The notes under the pieces: model-generated | The model's database searches: none | The model's input: the letters and a program-made list of their open reading frames with translations, nothing else | Told to the model about the DNA's origin: nothing | Program-made: the position numbers and the translations under genes | Assembly (NCBI GenBank): GCA_037903475.1 | Contig: JBAJFG010000186.1 | Coordinates: forward strand, 496,001-560,000 | Reading direction: 5' to 3' | Origin: Ancylostoma caninum | Taxonomy: Eukaryota; Nematoda; Chromadorea; Rhabditida; Ancylostomatidae | Length of the DNA: 64,000 bases | Part shown: positions 1 through 11,337 of the stretch, piece by piece | Layout of the letters: the number at the start of each line of letters is the position of its first letter | Numbering within the stretch: the first letter of the stretch is position 1

Positions 1-14
1 GAGTTGGGCCCGTT

Positions 15-796
15 GCGTTTCTCACCCGGACAGCCGGCTAGTTAGAGGTGCGAGCTAAGGATGAAGCGCTTTTGGCAAGAGCTGGTACCAAGCCAGTCCG
101 ATCGTACCATTGATCTCAAAGCAACCTCACTCACTTGCCGCTCTGCCGCCTGCGATCATACCGGCGCGACGAACAACAGTGCCAAAAACAGAATCAGAAG
201 CCTGGTATTTGAATACGGTGTCACCTCTCTTTTACATCTTGGGTTTTGAATATCAAGAAATTTCCGAAGTAGAGACCCGTCATTAAGTTTTAAATATCGG
301 AAGATATTCCTAAGGGCATTCGGAAAGGAGTCGGTACTGGTGCATTCACGGACTGGAGCTGAATGGTGCGATTGTGCACTATCAAGCATGCTTGATATTG
401 ATTGAAACTGGCCGCATATCAGTCCATGATCCTTCCATCAATACCGACTGCCGGTTGAATGGGCTGTATTATCGCTTACGATATCCAGTTCACTTCAAAC
501 TGATCTATGATGACTCAAACGAAAATATATATATATTCACACTGATGTGCTCGTTTTCGGTCAATTTTCGGACATTCGAACCTGATACTCCAACTATTTT
601 TCTTCTTTTCTCCATTCAATGTAAAAATTCCGACGAAAACTCGTCGTACTGCGATCGCGTACCGCAACGCGACAAAGGGTTTGGATTGCTCTGAGATCAG
701 TCAAGCGGATCCGCTTGGTTTGATGCCAGCCCCTTCCAAAGGCGCTCCACACTTGGCTTGCACCTTTAAATAGACGGCTGTCTGGGTGAGAAACGC
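15..796. repeat. Foldback element at the left edge, about 110-bp arms
   Basis: Bases 15-124 pair in inverted orientation with 687-796. The arms share a start of GCGTTTCTCACCC and an inner end of GATCTCA(A/G)AGCAA, with roughly three quarters of positions matching by eye. The 560-bp centre shows no gene: its short open frames overlap on both strands and have no recognisable domains. The arms may run past the window edge, so the outer boundary is unknown. Probably a degraded foldback transposon. Confidence 0.6.
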
Positions 797-1250
797 CACT
801 CAGCCTTTGGAGTTCCGTATGTCCAATGTCGATCACGAACCCAGGATTAGTTTTGGCTGACTTTATCTGATTACAGAAAGTGCACTGATAGATAAATATT
901 GATAAATGGGTCTAACAGTGCCTATCAATGTAATCAGCACATAACATACTGTCTTTTTCACGAATCATGCTACTTGGCCGTCCGCCAAGATGAGGTAAGT
1001 CTCGCCACGTTGTCATGTTTTGGCACGCTTCCTGCTATCGATCGTCGATTGATAGCTCCAATTTCCATGATTTGGCGTGTGGTAAAATGTGTGATGTGTA
1101 ATTAAACAAAACACATTGAATTGCTCTGATTTTTGGAACAGACAGTAACTCTCATACGGCAAGTTCCATATTTCGTGCCCCAGCGACAATCCGCTGCCCT
1201 AATCATAATCAGCACCAGAAGCCCGTCTCCATGCCGGAGTGAGCGCCACG
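797..1250. other. Non-genic spacer
   Basis: AT-rich sequence with no open frame of convincing length or composition and no repeat partner that I could find in the window. Confidence 0.5.
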
Positions 1251-1463
1251 TACTCAGGCAATGACCCGAGAGCAACTTTGGTCCTGCCGGGTGACCCGAG
1301 AGACCATATTTGTAGGCGTGGCTTGCTACCGGCTCACCCGAGGGACGATGTGCTTCGTTACCGGGTGACCCGAGGGAAGTTTGTTAAATCTCCAATCGAA
1401 CCTACAGAATCAGCTTTTGGCCGGACTTTTCCCAAGTTTTGTTATCTATTTGTTCATGTTCGT
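1251..1463 (+). repeat. Left arm of a 9-kb-spaced inverted repeat
   Basis: This segment reappears as a reverse complement at 10055-10307, starting at TACTCAGGCAAT and ending at GTTCATGTTCGT. Both arms contain several copies of a short motif, GGGTGACCCGAG or GGCTCACCCGAG. The arms differ by small indels and substitutions, so they are not recent duplicates. They enclose the two gypsy relics and may be ends of a larger element or two copies of one dispersed repeat. Confidence 0.75.
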
Positions 1464-1883
1464 AGTTGCACAAGTTAGTGAAGTAGTACGCGGGTTTAAC
1501 CCGGCTAGGCAACGACGAGCAACAATAAAATACAAGTTTATTAAAAAACAGGCAACGACAATAAAAGGATACGGGTACAATAGTACAAGTTAATGGAGTG
1601 ACAGCCGTGAGAAGCGATGAGGATTTTACCAGTCAATGGAGAGTAGAAAGAGAACCTGAAATACGGCCCTAACTTACGGCCAGCGCACAGCTTCGAAAGA
1701 GGGTTCAGCTAGAATCCCCCAGAAGAACTAGAACACCGCGGTCGCGGCGGCACCCTTCTTATAATTTCGCAACGCGCGCGCTTATCGATATTATTAGAGA
1801 TCAGACAAAAATGGCGCGCAAGATCAACGTATGATATGACATGCCGGGGGGGGATAATGAGGTATGGCTCCACTCCATACCAG
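1464..1883 (-). other. 3' flank of the minus-strand gypsy relic, possible LTR
   Basis: This lies directly downstream (minus strand) of the last gypsy reading frame. It has an AATAAA signal on the minus strand (TTTATT on plus near 1537). Because the element's other end is lost there is no second LTR to compare with, and I could not fix TG/CA ends or a convincing polypurine tract. Confidence 0.3.
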
Positions 1884-3150
1884 CTACAGTGCCATTTCCT
1901 GCAGTTTAAATTGTGCCGCCCTCTGCTTATCACGGTTGCGTGCGGCAGCCCTTTTCCTATGTCTCCTATTCCCGGGGCCCAGCAGTCGCTCCGTACTAGC
2001 ACCCTCCTCAGAAAGAATCGGCTGCCCTGGCTCCTTCCTCTTGTGAGCACGGAACTCCGCTAGCTTAAGCGACTCCAGAACTAACATGGGCTGTAGCTGC
2101 CTCTGCAGGAAACTGTAAAATAATCTCGTCCCCTCCACCGGGATCCATTCATAGTCGTTGGGAAGGACTCCGACTGCGGTCCAAGCGGCACGTGCGTCAT
2201 ATGTGCCCGTAGCTTGCTGCAGTAGGTCGATGATCAGGTCCTTGTGTTCCGGGCGATTGCTGACGTACGTCAGCACGTGGCTGCGTGCTTTCATAGTTAC
2301 GTGCTCCCAGCTCACCAGGTTCTGCGTGCGCGGTCCGTTGACCAAGTAGACATGTGTTCCACAGGAGACCCAAAGGTCGATAGCCGACATCAGCGCCAAC
2401 CACGCGGTGATGTTACGCGGTTCCTCTGGCGGCAGAACCATGATGACGGCACCCAAGTCATCTGTGAAAGGCTATCATTCTTTGTGCGGATATCAGAGAA
2501 TTCTCGATAGAAAAAGATCCTGGTACGTGATCCGCCAGTCATCCACACCATCCGTCTCAAGACAAGAGGCACAACGATCAGTACGCGATTGTGGATGTTC
2601 TCAAACAATGACTTCGATTGGAGATCCTGCCAATTGAGCTTGCGTGACATCAGCCATCCGAGTTCAAAAATCCGCTTCGGGACGTCCGGCCATCCACCAT
2701 GCAAGGAACCGTGGCGCATCACGCTTGCTGGTTCTACTGCCCTCGCCATGTTGTTAACATGCGCACAACGGGTCTTGAAAACTGCGTACGCGTATCCAAT
2801 CGAACGCGCGTCAACCGTCCTGTTCTCGGGATTCAGAATCTTCTGGACTTTAGCGGCAACAGATCCGGGTTGAGTCCATATTGCAAAGACACGAGCTGCA
2901 TCGAGAACACAATGAATTCTAACAGAATCAGCAGGAGGAGGTATCACTGAGATCAGATCGCCAGCCGTAATGGTGCCTGCGACTCGACAGGAACTCAGCG
3001 CATAGCCTGGCCAACCGTTGATCGCGGGAAAGTCCTGACCTTGGCATCGAAATTGCACATGCAAGCTATGCTTATCGTCTGGCACATCGAAAGTGGCTGC
3101 ATCCCTGAAACAACCAACATCAGTCTTTACTGTCATAACTTTGTGAACCT
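1884..3150 (-). pseudogene. Post-integrase domain of the minus-strand gypsy element, unknown function
   Basis: The minus-strand reading frame continues for roughly 400 residues beyond the integrase C-terminal region, crossing one frameshift near 2.45 kb (first part 2390-3150, second part 1884-2456). I do not recognise the family. Visible are blocks rich in Trp, Gly and Pro, a stretch with an AIDLWVSCGTHVYLVNGP motif, and a basic C-terminus rich in Arg and Lys. Ordinary Ty3/gypsy polyproteins end soon after the integrase or have a chromodomain there. This segment has no obvious chromodomain and lacks the signal peptide and membrane anchor of an envelope. It is old and broken. Confidence 0.5.
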
Positions 3151-5300
3151 TTCTCACACGCTTCCTCCTCGTTCTTCCGCTGACCTGCTCATCGGAGATC
3201 TCATTCGGACACTTACGGAGCATGTCGTACTGGACTTTCCTGGGCTCCTCGTTAGAACCTATCCTGGTAATCACTGCCGAAGTGTCACCGGTTTCCAGTA
3301 CTCTATATGGCCCTTCCCAGTCCACTGTCAGTTTAGGATGTTTGCCCCTAGCTCTCTCGCGGGGCAATTTTAGAAAGACTCTCTCCCCCACGGCAGGGAG
3401 ACAAAGGGTGTCCACAGCCTTCCCTTCGTCGTACATCCGTTCCATTTTCAGCCTGTACCCTTCCAAGTGGTTACGTACTTCCTCCCGAATGGCTTCCATT
3501 CCCCTGAGTATTTCAGTTCTGTAATCGTCCACGAACACCCTATACTTTGACACCTCAGGTACTGGAATGGTGGGAGATGGCAATACTGGGTCAAATCCAT
3601 GTAAAATAAAAAAAGGACTTTCTCCTATTGCTTCATGCGGCATAGTGTTGTACGCGTACACTACGTGTGGAAGCATTAGATCCCATCTGTCAGGAAAAAC
3701 CACCTTCTTCCAACATCCTTTGAATGGTCCCAATGGCTCGCTCACTCACTCCATTTTCTCGGGAATTATAACCTTTCGTGACAGTGTGTGTGATACCGGC
3801 TACCCCGGTCAGTTCCTCTAACACATTGTTCACGAATTCGGTACCTTGATCTGTGTGAAGCTGTCTCGGCCACCGGCCGCCCTCACAGATCCAACGATGA
3901 AACAAGGTTGTGGCTACCGTTACAGCTGACTTATTCGGCATCGCATACGCCCCTACCCATTTTGAGAGGTGGTCGACAACGACGAGGACGTATTTCATAC
4001 CGTTCTCACTTAAATTCATCTCCAGTATATCTGCGGCTACTACTTCGAATGGTTTTCCCGTAACAAACGGCTTCAAAGGCGGCACTAATTGCTTATGAGG
4101 GTTAGTCAGTAAGCATTTCGTGCACCCCTTCACCCAGCTCTGAACATCGCGAGCCATGCCTTCCCAGAAAACCAACTTCTTCAGTTTTTGTACCATTTTC
4201 TTGGCGGAAAAATGCCCAGCCATGCTACTGCTATGATTCTCCTCGAACACCTGCTTCCTTTTGCTTCTTGGGACCACTCCCGCTGTTGAGCCATCCTCGA
4301 GAATGATGCACAGATCCCCTTCCTCCAGGGTGAAATCTGCAGCTTTAAGCTTCCTTTGGAGACCCGACAATCTTACTTCCTTCTGTAGATGTCCTTTTTG
4401 CAGCGCTTCTACCAGTCCTTTTTGCAGCGCTTCTACCACTGGTCCATAGTCGGGATCTCTTCTCAACTCAACTAGCCACTCCGAATCAGCATGCGTGCCT
4501 ACAGCGCACACCACCCTTTCATCTTCTGCATGCGTGGATGCAGCCTCTTCTGCAGTGATCAGCACGCCTCTCGACAGAGCATCAGCAACAGCATTTGCTC
4601 GTCCTTTCACGTACTCGATCGTCAGCCGGTATTGTTGAAGCTCAAGTGCCCACCTTAACACTCGTCCAGAGACATTGGCTCTGTTGAACAGCGCTGTCAA
4701 CGGAGCGTGATCCGTTCGGGCTATCACATTCATCCCATACACGAAGAAATGGAACTTTTTGAGAGCAAAAACCAACGCAAGTACCTTCAGATCGGTAACA
4801 TGATAATTCCTTTCGGCTTTTGAAAGCCTTTTGGACGCAAAATAGATGGGATGAACAAACTGGTCTCTTCCTTTCTGACATAGCACAGCGCCCACTCCTC
4901 GTTGTGACGCATTAGTGTAGATGATGTACGGGTTCGATCCCTCCTGAGCGCCTTTTACGTCCGGCTGCGCAAGAACTGGCGTGGTGGCTAACAATTCCTT
5001 CAAACGCTCGAATGCATCCTGCTGCGAGTTCCCCCAGTTCCATGCAGCTTTACTGCTAGTCAGCTCAAACAGTGGACCAGCAATCGTCGAGAAGTTCAGG
5101 ATGAACTTCCTGTAGTAGCTACACATTCCCAAAAATGTACGCAACTCTGCTATGGTCGTAGGTTTTGGGAATTCCCTAATCGTTACTACTTTGTCTGGAT
5201 CAACATGTACACCCTTAGCGTCGATCTGGTTTCCCAGAAAATTTACGCACACCTCCAGAAGGACACACTTCATCAACGACTGCAAAACCTTCGTCACGCT
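1884..5300 (-). pseudogene. Truncated Ty3/gypsy retrotransposon pol (RT end, RNase H, integrase)
   Basis: Reading from about 5300 down on the minus strand: the end of the reverse transcriptase (FLGNQID, then FLGMCSYYRKF), an RNase H domain (TDHAPLTALF, then VADALSRG), an integrase zinc finger (H-H then CTKC) and a DDE core with D in VAADIL, D in HTDQGTEF and E in SERAIG. The protease, the RT palm with its YxDD motif and gag are absent, so the element is 5' truncated. A frameshift near 3.705 kb breaks the integrase and another near 2.45 kb breaks the following region. Integrase and RNase H order identifies Ty3/gypsy rather than BEL or copia. It abuts an oppositely oriented gypsy element at about 5.3 kb. 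Confidence 0.85.
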
Positions 5301-8300
5301 GCGGTCCGACAACCGTGCTATGGCGACAAAAGAAATCAACGCGGCTTACCAAAAGAAGACAGGAAGGAAGAAGAAAAGCTATTCTTCCCGCGAACGGCAC
5401 CACCGATCCCGTTCAAACGTACGACAACGTCATACTTCGCATCGATCTCAGAAGTCGGAATTTCCGCCAAGGAAACCGAGGAAGAAGCGGTTTGAACGAA
5501 ACCACCGATGCAAAAAGGTAGTCACGAGCGTTCAAGATTCACGCACCTACTTAAAGGTACAGGTAAATGGACGGCTCACACGACTCCAGCTCGACACTGG
5601 CGCGGACATCACTATGATTTCCAAGAAGACTTGGAGCGATATCGAAAAGCCGGCTACAGAAGCATACACCCTGCCCGTAAAGACGGCCGATGGATCACCG
5701 ATGGAGATCATTGGACGATTCGAAACGGACTTCACGATTTTCGATCGCCACCATCGACCAACCAAGGGACGTGGACACTGTTACGTCACCCAATCGACCG
5801 ACCTTCTCGGACTCGAGTGGTGCATCCAAATGCCGGACTATCGACAATTCAAGGATCAAAATCACTGCCGAATGGCGACCACAGCTCTCGACAGGATCCG
5901 TAACGAGACCGTCACATCTCTGAAGGCGCGTTTCGCGGACGTGTTCAATCCCGGACTAGGACGGTGCACCAAGACTAAGGCCAAACTAATCTTGAAGCCA
6001 GATGCCACGCCCATCTACCGCCAAAGAAGACCAGTGCCCTTTGCCTCCCAATCAGCCGTTAATGTCGAGATCGACCGACTACTGAACGAAGGCGTATTAA
6101 CGCCGTCGACCACTCGAATTGGGGCAGCCCCTATAGTCTTCGTGAAGAAAAGCAATGGCACAACTCGGATTTGCGCCGACTTTTCCACTGGCCTCAACGA
6201 CGCATTGTTGCTGCACCAGCATCCACTGCCCACTGCTGAAGAGGTGTTCAGTAAGCTGAAAAGTGGTCAGCTGTTTTCACAAATCGATCTCGCCGACGCC
6301 TATCTACAAGTGGAAGTGGAAGAAAACTCAAAGGAACTCCTCACTGTGAACACTCATCGCGGCCTGTTTCGATACAACCGTTTCACGTTTGGAGTCAAGT
6401 CCGCCCCCGGGATCTTCCAACAGATCATCGACTCCATGATCGCGGGTTTCACAGGCGTCGCCGCATATCTCGATGACATTATCGTGACCGGACGCACTGT
6501 CGATGAACACCGCCAGAACCTAGAAGCTGTCTTCAGAAGGATAAGCGACTATGGTTTCAGAGTCCGGATTGACAAATGCAACTTCTTGATGCAAGAAATC
6601 CGGTACCTCGGCGACATTATCGACAAGGATGGACGCCATCCGGACCCCAGCAAGGTGAGAGCAATCACCGAAATGCCACCACCCAAGGACCTCGCATAAC
6701 TTCGTTCATTCTTAGGAATGATGAACTACTATGGAGCCTTCGTCCCACAGATGCGTCAAATTCGTGCTCCGCTCGACGCCCTACTGAAGAAGGACGTCCC
6801 GTTCAACTGGTCCGAGGATTGCCAGAAGGCATTCGACAAGGCCAAAGACGTGCTGGCCTCACCGCTGCTCCTCACCCACTTTGACCCGAATCTGGAGCTC
6901 ATCGTCGCCGCTGATGCTTCCGAGTACGGCATTGGAGCAGTTATCCTTCATCTCTTCGCAGACGGAACTGAGAAGGCCATCAGTCACACAAGTCGAAGCC
7001 TCATTGAGGGAAGGACTCGCGCTCGTCTACGCAGTCCGAAAATTCCATAGGTACCTCTTCGGGCGCCCCTTCACACTACTTACGGACCACAATCACTCGT
7101 CACTATCTTCGGAAACAAGAAAGGACTACCCACATACACGGCTAATAGGCTACTGCGATGGTCTCTCATCCTCCGAGGATATGACTTCAAGATTGCATAT
7201 CGAAGGACGACGGACTTCGGACAAGCGGATGCATTGTCCAGACTTATAGCAGAGCAGGCGGTGCCAAGGAAGATGTCATCATCGCCACTGCTAGTCAAGA
7301 AGCTGAAGCTGAGTGCCAAGCCGCAAAGAAGCTGTTGCCCATTGACATGGACATGATCAGAGAAGAAAGCGGTAAGGATGACTCTACAGAAGGTTATCGA
7401 CCACGTACGCCGAGACGAATGGCCGAAGAAACCTCCGCCTTGTATCGCTCGCTATTACGCTCTTCGCCAGTCCCTCTCTTCACAATGACTGCCTTTTCGT
7501 CGGACATCGGACAGTCGTTCCGACGAGATTCCACAGTCGAGTGATGACGCTGCTTCATGAAGGACATCCTGGAATAAATAGGATGAAAGCACTCGCCCGA
7601 TCCTTCGTGTACTGGACCAACATAACGAAGGACATCGAGAACTTCGTCCGCGGATGTCGAAGTTGTCAAGAAGCAACGAAATCTCCCGTGAAAACGGAAC
7701 TCCACTCATGGAAAATAGAAGATGACCCGTGGTCTCGAATACACGTGGACTTCGCTGGACCGGTTGATGGAAAAACCTATCTCGTCGTTGTGGACTCCTA
7801 CTCCAAATGGCCAGAGATAATCGAAATGACGACGACGTCCAGCACGGCTACCATCAGGCAACTCACTCAACTTGACTATTCGCTCAATTTGGCAACCCCT
7901 ACACTCTGGTATCGGACAATGGTACACAGTTTACCTCCAAGGAGTTCGCCGACTTCTGTGCCACCAATGGCATCCAGCACATGCGGTCCCCTCCATTCCA
8001 TCCGCAATCGAATGGACAGGCGGAACGGTTCGTAGATACGTTCAAGAATGCTTTACGGAAGCTGAACAACGACTTGACCACTAAGGATCCTTTGCAGAAG
8101 TTCCTGCAAGTCTATCGTCGGACCCCGTGTCCATCGTCACCAAGAGGACTATCTCCGGCTGAGAACTTCATCGGACGACAAATTCGCACGGCTCTCACCA
8201 TGTTGAACACCTCGAGGAGCAACCCGGAGGAACGAAACAAGAAAATGGAAGAGCAATTCAACCGCCACAACAATGCGCAATCCAAGAAATTTCGTCCTGG

Positions 8301-8700
8301 CGATGCAGTATGTGTCCGCGACTATCGAAAGGGTCAAGCAAAATGGGCTTACGGAAAAGTTACCCAACGAATTGGAAACGTCCTTTACGAAGTACTCGTG
8401 AATGGACGGATACACCGACACCATGCAAATCAGCTCCGTCCCAGAACAGCCGAGGACACTGAACAGAAGCTTTTGGATCTCTTTTACTTGCCCACGGAAT
8501 GCCAAAGACATCCCACCCAAGCCGTTTCGATCCCCACGCCGACTCCAGGAACAACCCTGACGCGCGCAACGGATGGCAACGACACAGGCCCTTCGACAAC
8601 CACCTCAATGTCGAGACCGCTACGCCGCTCAACACGCCAACGACGTGCACCAACTCCGCTGAACATGGAGCTATCAAGGAAAACGTATCTAGGAATGTGA
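5300..8700 (+). pseudogene. Truncated Ty3/gypsy retrotransposon (protease, RT, RNase H, integrase)
   Basis: The recognisable frame begins near 5.3 kb with a basic linker, then an aspartic protease (DTGADIT at 5593), a reverse transcriptase with the YLDD catalytic box at 6466-6477, and a TAA stop at 6697-6699 in the connection region. RNase H follows in the same frame (FLGMMNYYGAF, then ADASEYGIGAV), with a frameshift near 7.0 kb. The integrase zinc finger (HEGHPG, CRSCQ) and core (VDFAGP, later HPQSNGQAER) are split by another frameshift between 7.86 and 7.98 kb. The last frame ends at 8700 with an SH3-like tail containing FRPGDAV. Gag is missing. At least one stop and two frameshifts make it inactive. 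The 3' LTR follows at 8778. Confidence 0.88.
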
Positions 8701-8766
8701 TATCTTAACATGTAATTTTGAATCCTATTATGCTAAGATGAATGATGTTATTTGTTGTATTCATCT

Positions 8767-8777
8767 TAAGGTGGGAG
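8767..8777 (+). other. Polypurine tract of the plus-strand gypsy element
   Basis: AAGGTGGGAGG lies immediately before the LTR start TGTTGG, where plus-strand DNA synthesis primes in LTR retrotransposons. Confidence 0.7.
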
Positions 8778-8941
8778 GTGTTGGGGCTGCGCCCTTGGCC
8801 AACCCATATCAGTGATTTCCGGTCATTCTGGATCTTTCCTGGACCCCATATAAGGGCCCACTTTCCCACCATTTGTATGTATTCCTGTCTTCCAATAAAC
8901 CAGCGTCCAACCGCCGTTCAAGGACACAACATAAACCAACA
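8778..8941 (+). repeat. 3' LTR (164 bp) of the plus-strand gypsy element
   Basis: The segment begins TGTTGG and ends CCAACA, a perfect 6-bp inverted terminal repeat with TG/CA ends. It contains ATATAAG at 8848-8854 and AATAAA at 8894-8899 in the order expected for a promoter and polyadenylation signal. It follows the polypurine tract directly. No 5' LTR copy exists in the window, in agreement with 5' truncation of the element. Confidence 0.8.
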
Positions 8942-9022
8942 CAGCAAAAATGACTGCGACGCTTGTAGCCACCGCTTTTATAAAACTCTCGCTATGTCTT
9001 TGTCATGAATATCTTTTCCTTC

Positions 9023-9448
9023 TTAAAGGCAGCACTCACGGAAATTTTCACTTCTGAAATGAGTCGCTTACCATGTAGCCGGCCGCTGGACAATCGTAAC
9101 AGTAAGTTGAACACCTTGAATGGCCGCCTACCTGCGAAGATACTGTTGTGGACACATCTGCTGCTCTGGACATTAGGGTTTCGTCGCGCCAACTAACGCC
9201 GTTGACAGGGTATGCGCATGTGGTTCAGCGGGGGCTTGTTTATGAAATTCGTACCATTTGCAGGGTTCCGTGGCGGGACCCACCACCGAACACTCGTCCA
9301 CGCTGTGGACATGAAATATCACCATCATTTTCTGTGTTTTTCGCGTGTTTCACGCTACTTCATCGTTGTCAATGAGTTCATCGTCCCTAAAAACCTCGAT
9401 ATACCGCGAAATCTTCAACCCAAAAATTTCCGTGAGTGCTGCCTTTAA
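9023..9448. mobile_element. TTAA-flanked MITE, AGGCAG ends (copy 1)
   Basis: TTAA occurs at 9023-9026 and again at 9445-9448. Between them the element starts AGGCAGCACTCACGGAAATT and ends with the reverse complement. A TTAA duplication with terminal inverted repeats is the hallmark of piggyBac-type elements. The interior has no transposase. Two larger elements in this window (26.9-31.4 and 50.7-51.2 kb) share the TTAA-AGGCAG end. Confidence 0.75.
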
Positions 9449-9490
9449 TCTGCCAACTCGTGTCTGCAGTGTGTCCCTCCGCAGTGCTAT

Positions 9491-9642
9491 ATACAGAGAA
9501 CTCCAAACGGACGCAGTCAAGAGTCAGGACCGCGGCGCGGGCAGAGTCACGGGAACACAGCATATTCTGCGCCTGCGTCTCTGCTCATGAGAGCCGCGTC
9601 GCGATCTCGACTCTTGTCTGCGTACGTTTGGAGTTTCCTATA
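9491..9642. mobile_element. Palindromic MITE, CTCCAAA.G family (copy A)
   Basis: A nearly complete palindrome about 150 bp long. Its ends read TACAGAGAACTCCAAACG and the inverted equivalent, with GC-rich arms containing GACCGCGGCGCG. Same family as 9645-9848 and 12349-12508. Confidence 0.7.
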
Positions 9643-9644
9643 CA

Positions 9645-9848
9645 TACAGGAAGCTCCAAATGTCCGCAGTCAAGAGGGACGTGGCCACGACGCGGCTTTA
9701 GGCAGAGACACAGGCACTGTGCATGCTGCCACCGGTTGTCTGCAGAGTCAGAGAAACTAGAGGCAGCATAGAGAGCGCCTGTGTGTGATCAAGGAGCCGC
9801 GCCGTGGCCACGCCCTCATGACTGCGGACATTTGGAGCTTCCTGTGTA
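9645..9848. mobile_element. Palindromic MITE, CTCCAAA.G family (copy B)
   Basis: The ends read TACAGGAAGCTCCAAATGT and the inverse. It lies two bases from copy A, so the two insertions effectively share the TA-rich junction. The interior differs from copy A, showing separate insertions rather than a tandem duplication. Confidence 0.7.
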
Positions 9849-10054
9849 TTTTCCTGTTAACACAGGGAAAATCCATTTTGACAAAAAAAACTACCTATTT
9901 TTCGTGATTATAACAACTGTCTTGATTGAAGTAGTAGGTGACCGGAACTGGTATGACCGACAACACTTAAGCAGTCACAGTAGGATGGTTTTTGTGAAGA
10001 AAAATTTTTATATCACTCACGGTTCATTCGAATTTTTCATACAAGTACCTAAGG

Positions 10055-10307
10055 ACGAACATGAACAAATAGATAACAAAACTTGGAAAAAGTCCGGCCA
10101 AAAGCTGATTCTGTAGGTTCGATTGGAGATTTAACAAACTTCCCTCGGATCACCCGGTAACGAAGCACATCGTCGCTCGGGTGAGCCGGTCCGTCTCCAA
10201 ATTCGCTCGGGTGATCCGGTAGCAAGCCACGCCTACAAATATGGTCTCTTGGGTCACACGGCAGGACCAAAGTTGCTCTCGGGTCACCTGTAGTTATTGC
10301 CTGAGTA
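10055..10307 (-). repeat. Right arm of the 9-kb-spaced inverted repeat
   Basis: Reverse complement of 1251-1463 with extra short insertions, one of them containing an added copy of the CACCCGAG motif. See the left arm. Confidence 0.75.
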
Positions 10308-10376
10308 GGTGGTGCGACGCTCGAAGTCCGAAGGAGTAGTGCTCATGATTGATGTCGCCTGTACCTAAGGCGCTAC

Positions 10377-10577
10377 TTATGGTTGATGCGCGTCAATTTG
10401 ACGCGTCGGCCTGAATTTTCACGAAGATTTTGGACGTCTCGATGTGGCGAAGATCAGAACGCCGTTTGTTCGCCGACGGCAAAACCAGGAACATTCGCAT
10501 CCTGCCAAGAATTCTCTTCTTCTCTTCGTTCTGCACTTTGTATCGCCGCGTAAAATTTGACGCGCATCAACCATAAA
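10377..10577. mobile_element. 201-bp MITE with TTATGGTTGATGCGCGTCAA ends
   Basis: The first 20 bases (10377-10396) are matched exactly in inverted form by 10558-10577. The interior is non-coding. It lies about 0.8 kb upstream of the EMG1 gene. Confidence 0.8.
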
Positions 10578-11310
10578 TGAATGTAGGGTCAGAATCTTAG
10601 TGTAGGTAAGACATACATGTAAGTGGTTACATAGTTTAGACGTATTAATTCAGTAGGTACTTCAGAAGAAGAATAATCTTTCCTTAGGAGTCAAACATTA
10701 GGAAGCAGATCACAATAAAGGTTGGCGGGAACAAGCTACATTCAAACAAGTATATATAGGACAGTGAGCAAAGATCTACTTATTCGAAGTTCCTCCCGTA
10801 TCACGTCAGTCACGCTCCTTTCATTGTCATACAGTTTGCACTGATTCTCTCTCATTGTTTCCGAATCATTCCTTGTTGAGATGACACTTTTGTAAGTTTC
10901 CTTGGAGAACTACTGATGAAAGAGTCATTTGACTCGGGGGCACCAAGGAAACTACACTACCGGTCTAGTTCTAAGCCCCGAAACCGGATTAGTGTGAAAA
11001 TATTTAGGTTTTAAGTTATCTTAGCTTGTGTCGCTGTCTATTTCTCACTCTATTAATATCTATCTGGTAAATCCCACGTATGATTGCTCACACTGTCTAT
11101 AAATACCGCCTAGGGTTCTAGCAGTTGCTCCATTGACAGACCACTGACCCGATCAGAATCAGAATCAAAACCCGCGCACGTGTCTTGGTACAGGAGTTCA
11201 AGATTGTTTACATATCTAGTACACATATCGTGTAGATTCTATGCATAATTTCCGCATCCAAATGCTTGTTTCTTTGAATGTCGAGAAGAGTTTGTCTGTG
11301 TGACTATGCG
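10578..11310. other. Upstream region of EMG1
   Basis: No gene seen. Two TATA-like strings (TATATATAGG near 10750 and TATAAATA near 11098) and a hairpin with 10-bp arms GTTTCCTTGG/CCAAGGAAAC (about 10896-10953) are present. Whether either TATA-like string drives EMG1 is unknown. Confidence 0.35.
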
Positions 11311-11323
11311 AATTTTCTTTCAG
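11311..11323 (+). promoter_or_regulatory. Splice acceptor just upstream of the EMG1 start, probable trans-splice site
   Basis: ATTTTCTTTCAG ends at 11323, 14 bases before the ATG. This is a strong nematode acceptor without an evident upstream coding exon, which fits spliced-leader addition. It could also end a non-coding 5' exon. Confidence 0.55.
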
Positions 11324-11337
11324 GCCGTTTCCTTGAC

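Noticed and set aside
1464..1883. An LTR for the minus-strand gypsy element.
   Set aside because: Candidate TG starts exist, but without a second LTR or a purine tract at the right place the ends cannot be fixed; kept only as a low-confidence flank.
10905..10955. CTGATGA followed by a hairpin upstream of EMG1, as in hammerhead ribozymes.
   Set aside because: No GAAA after the hairpin and no cleavage triplet in a pairing context.
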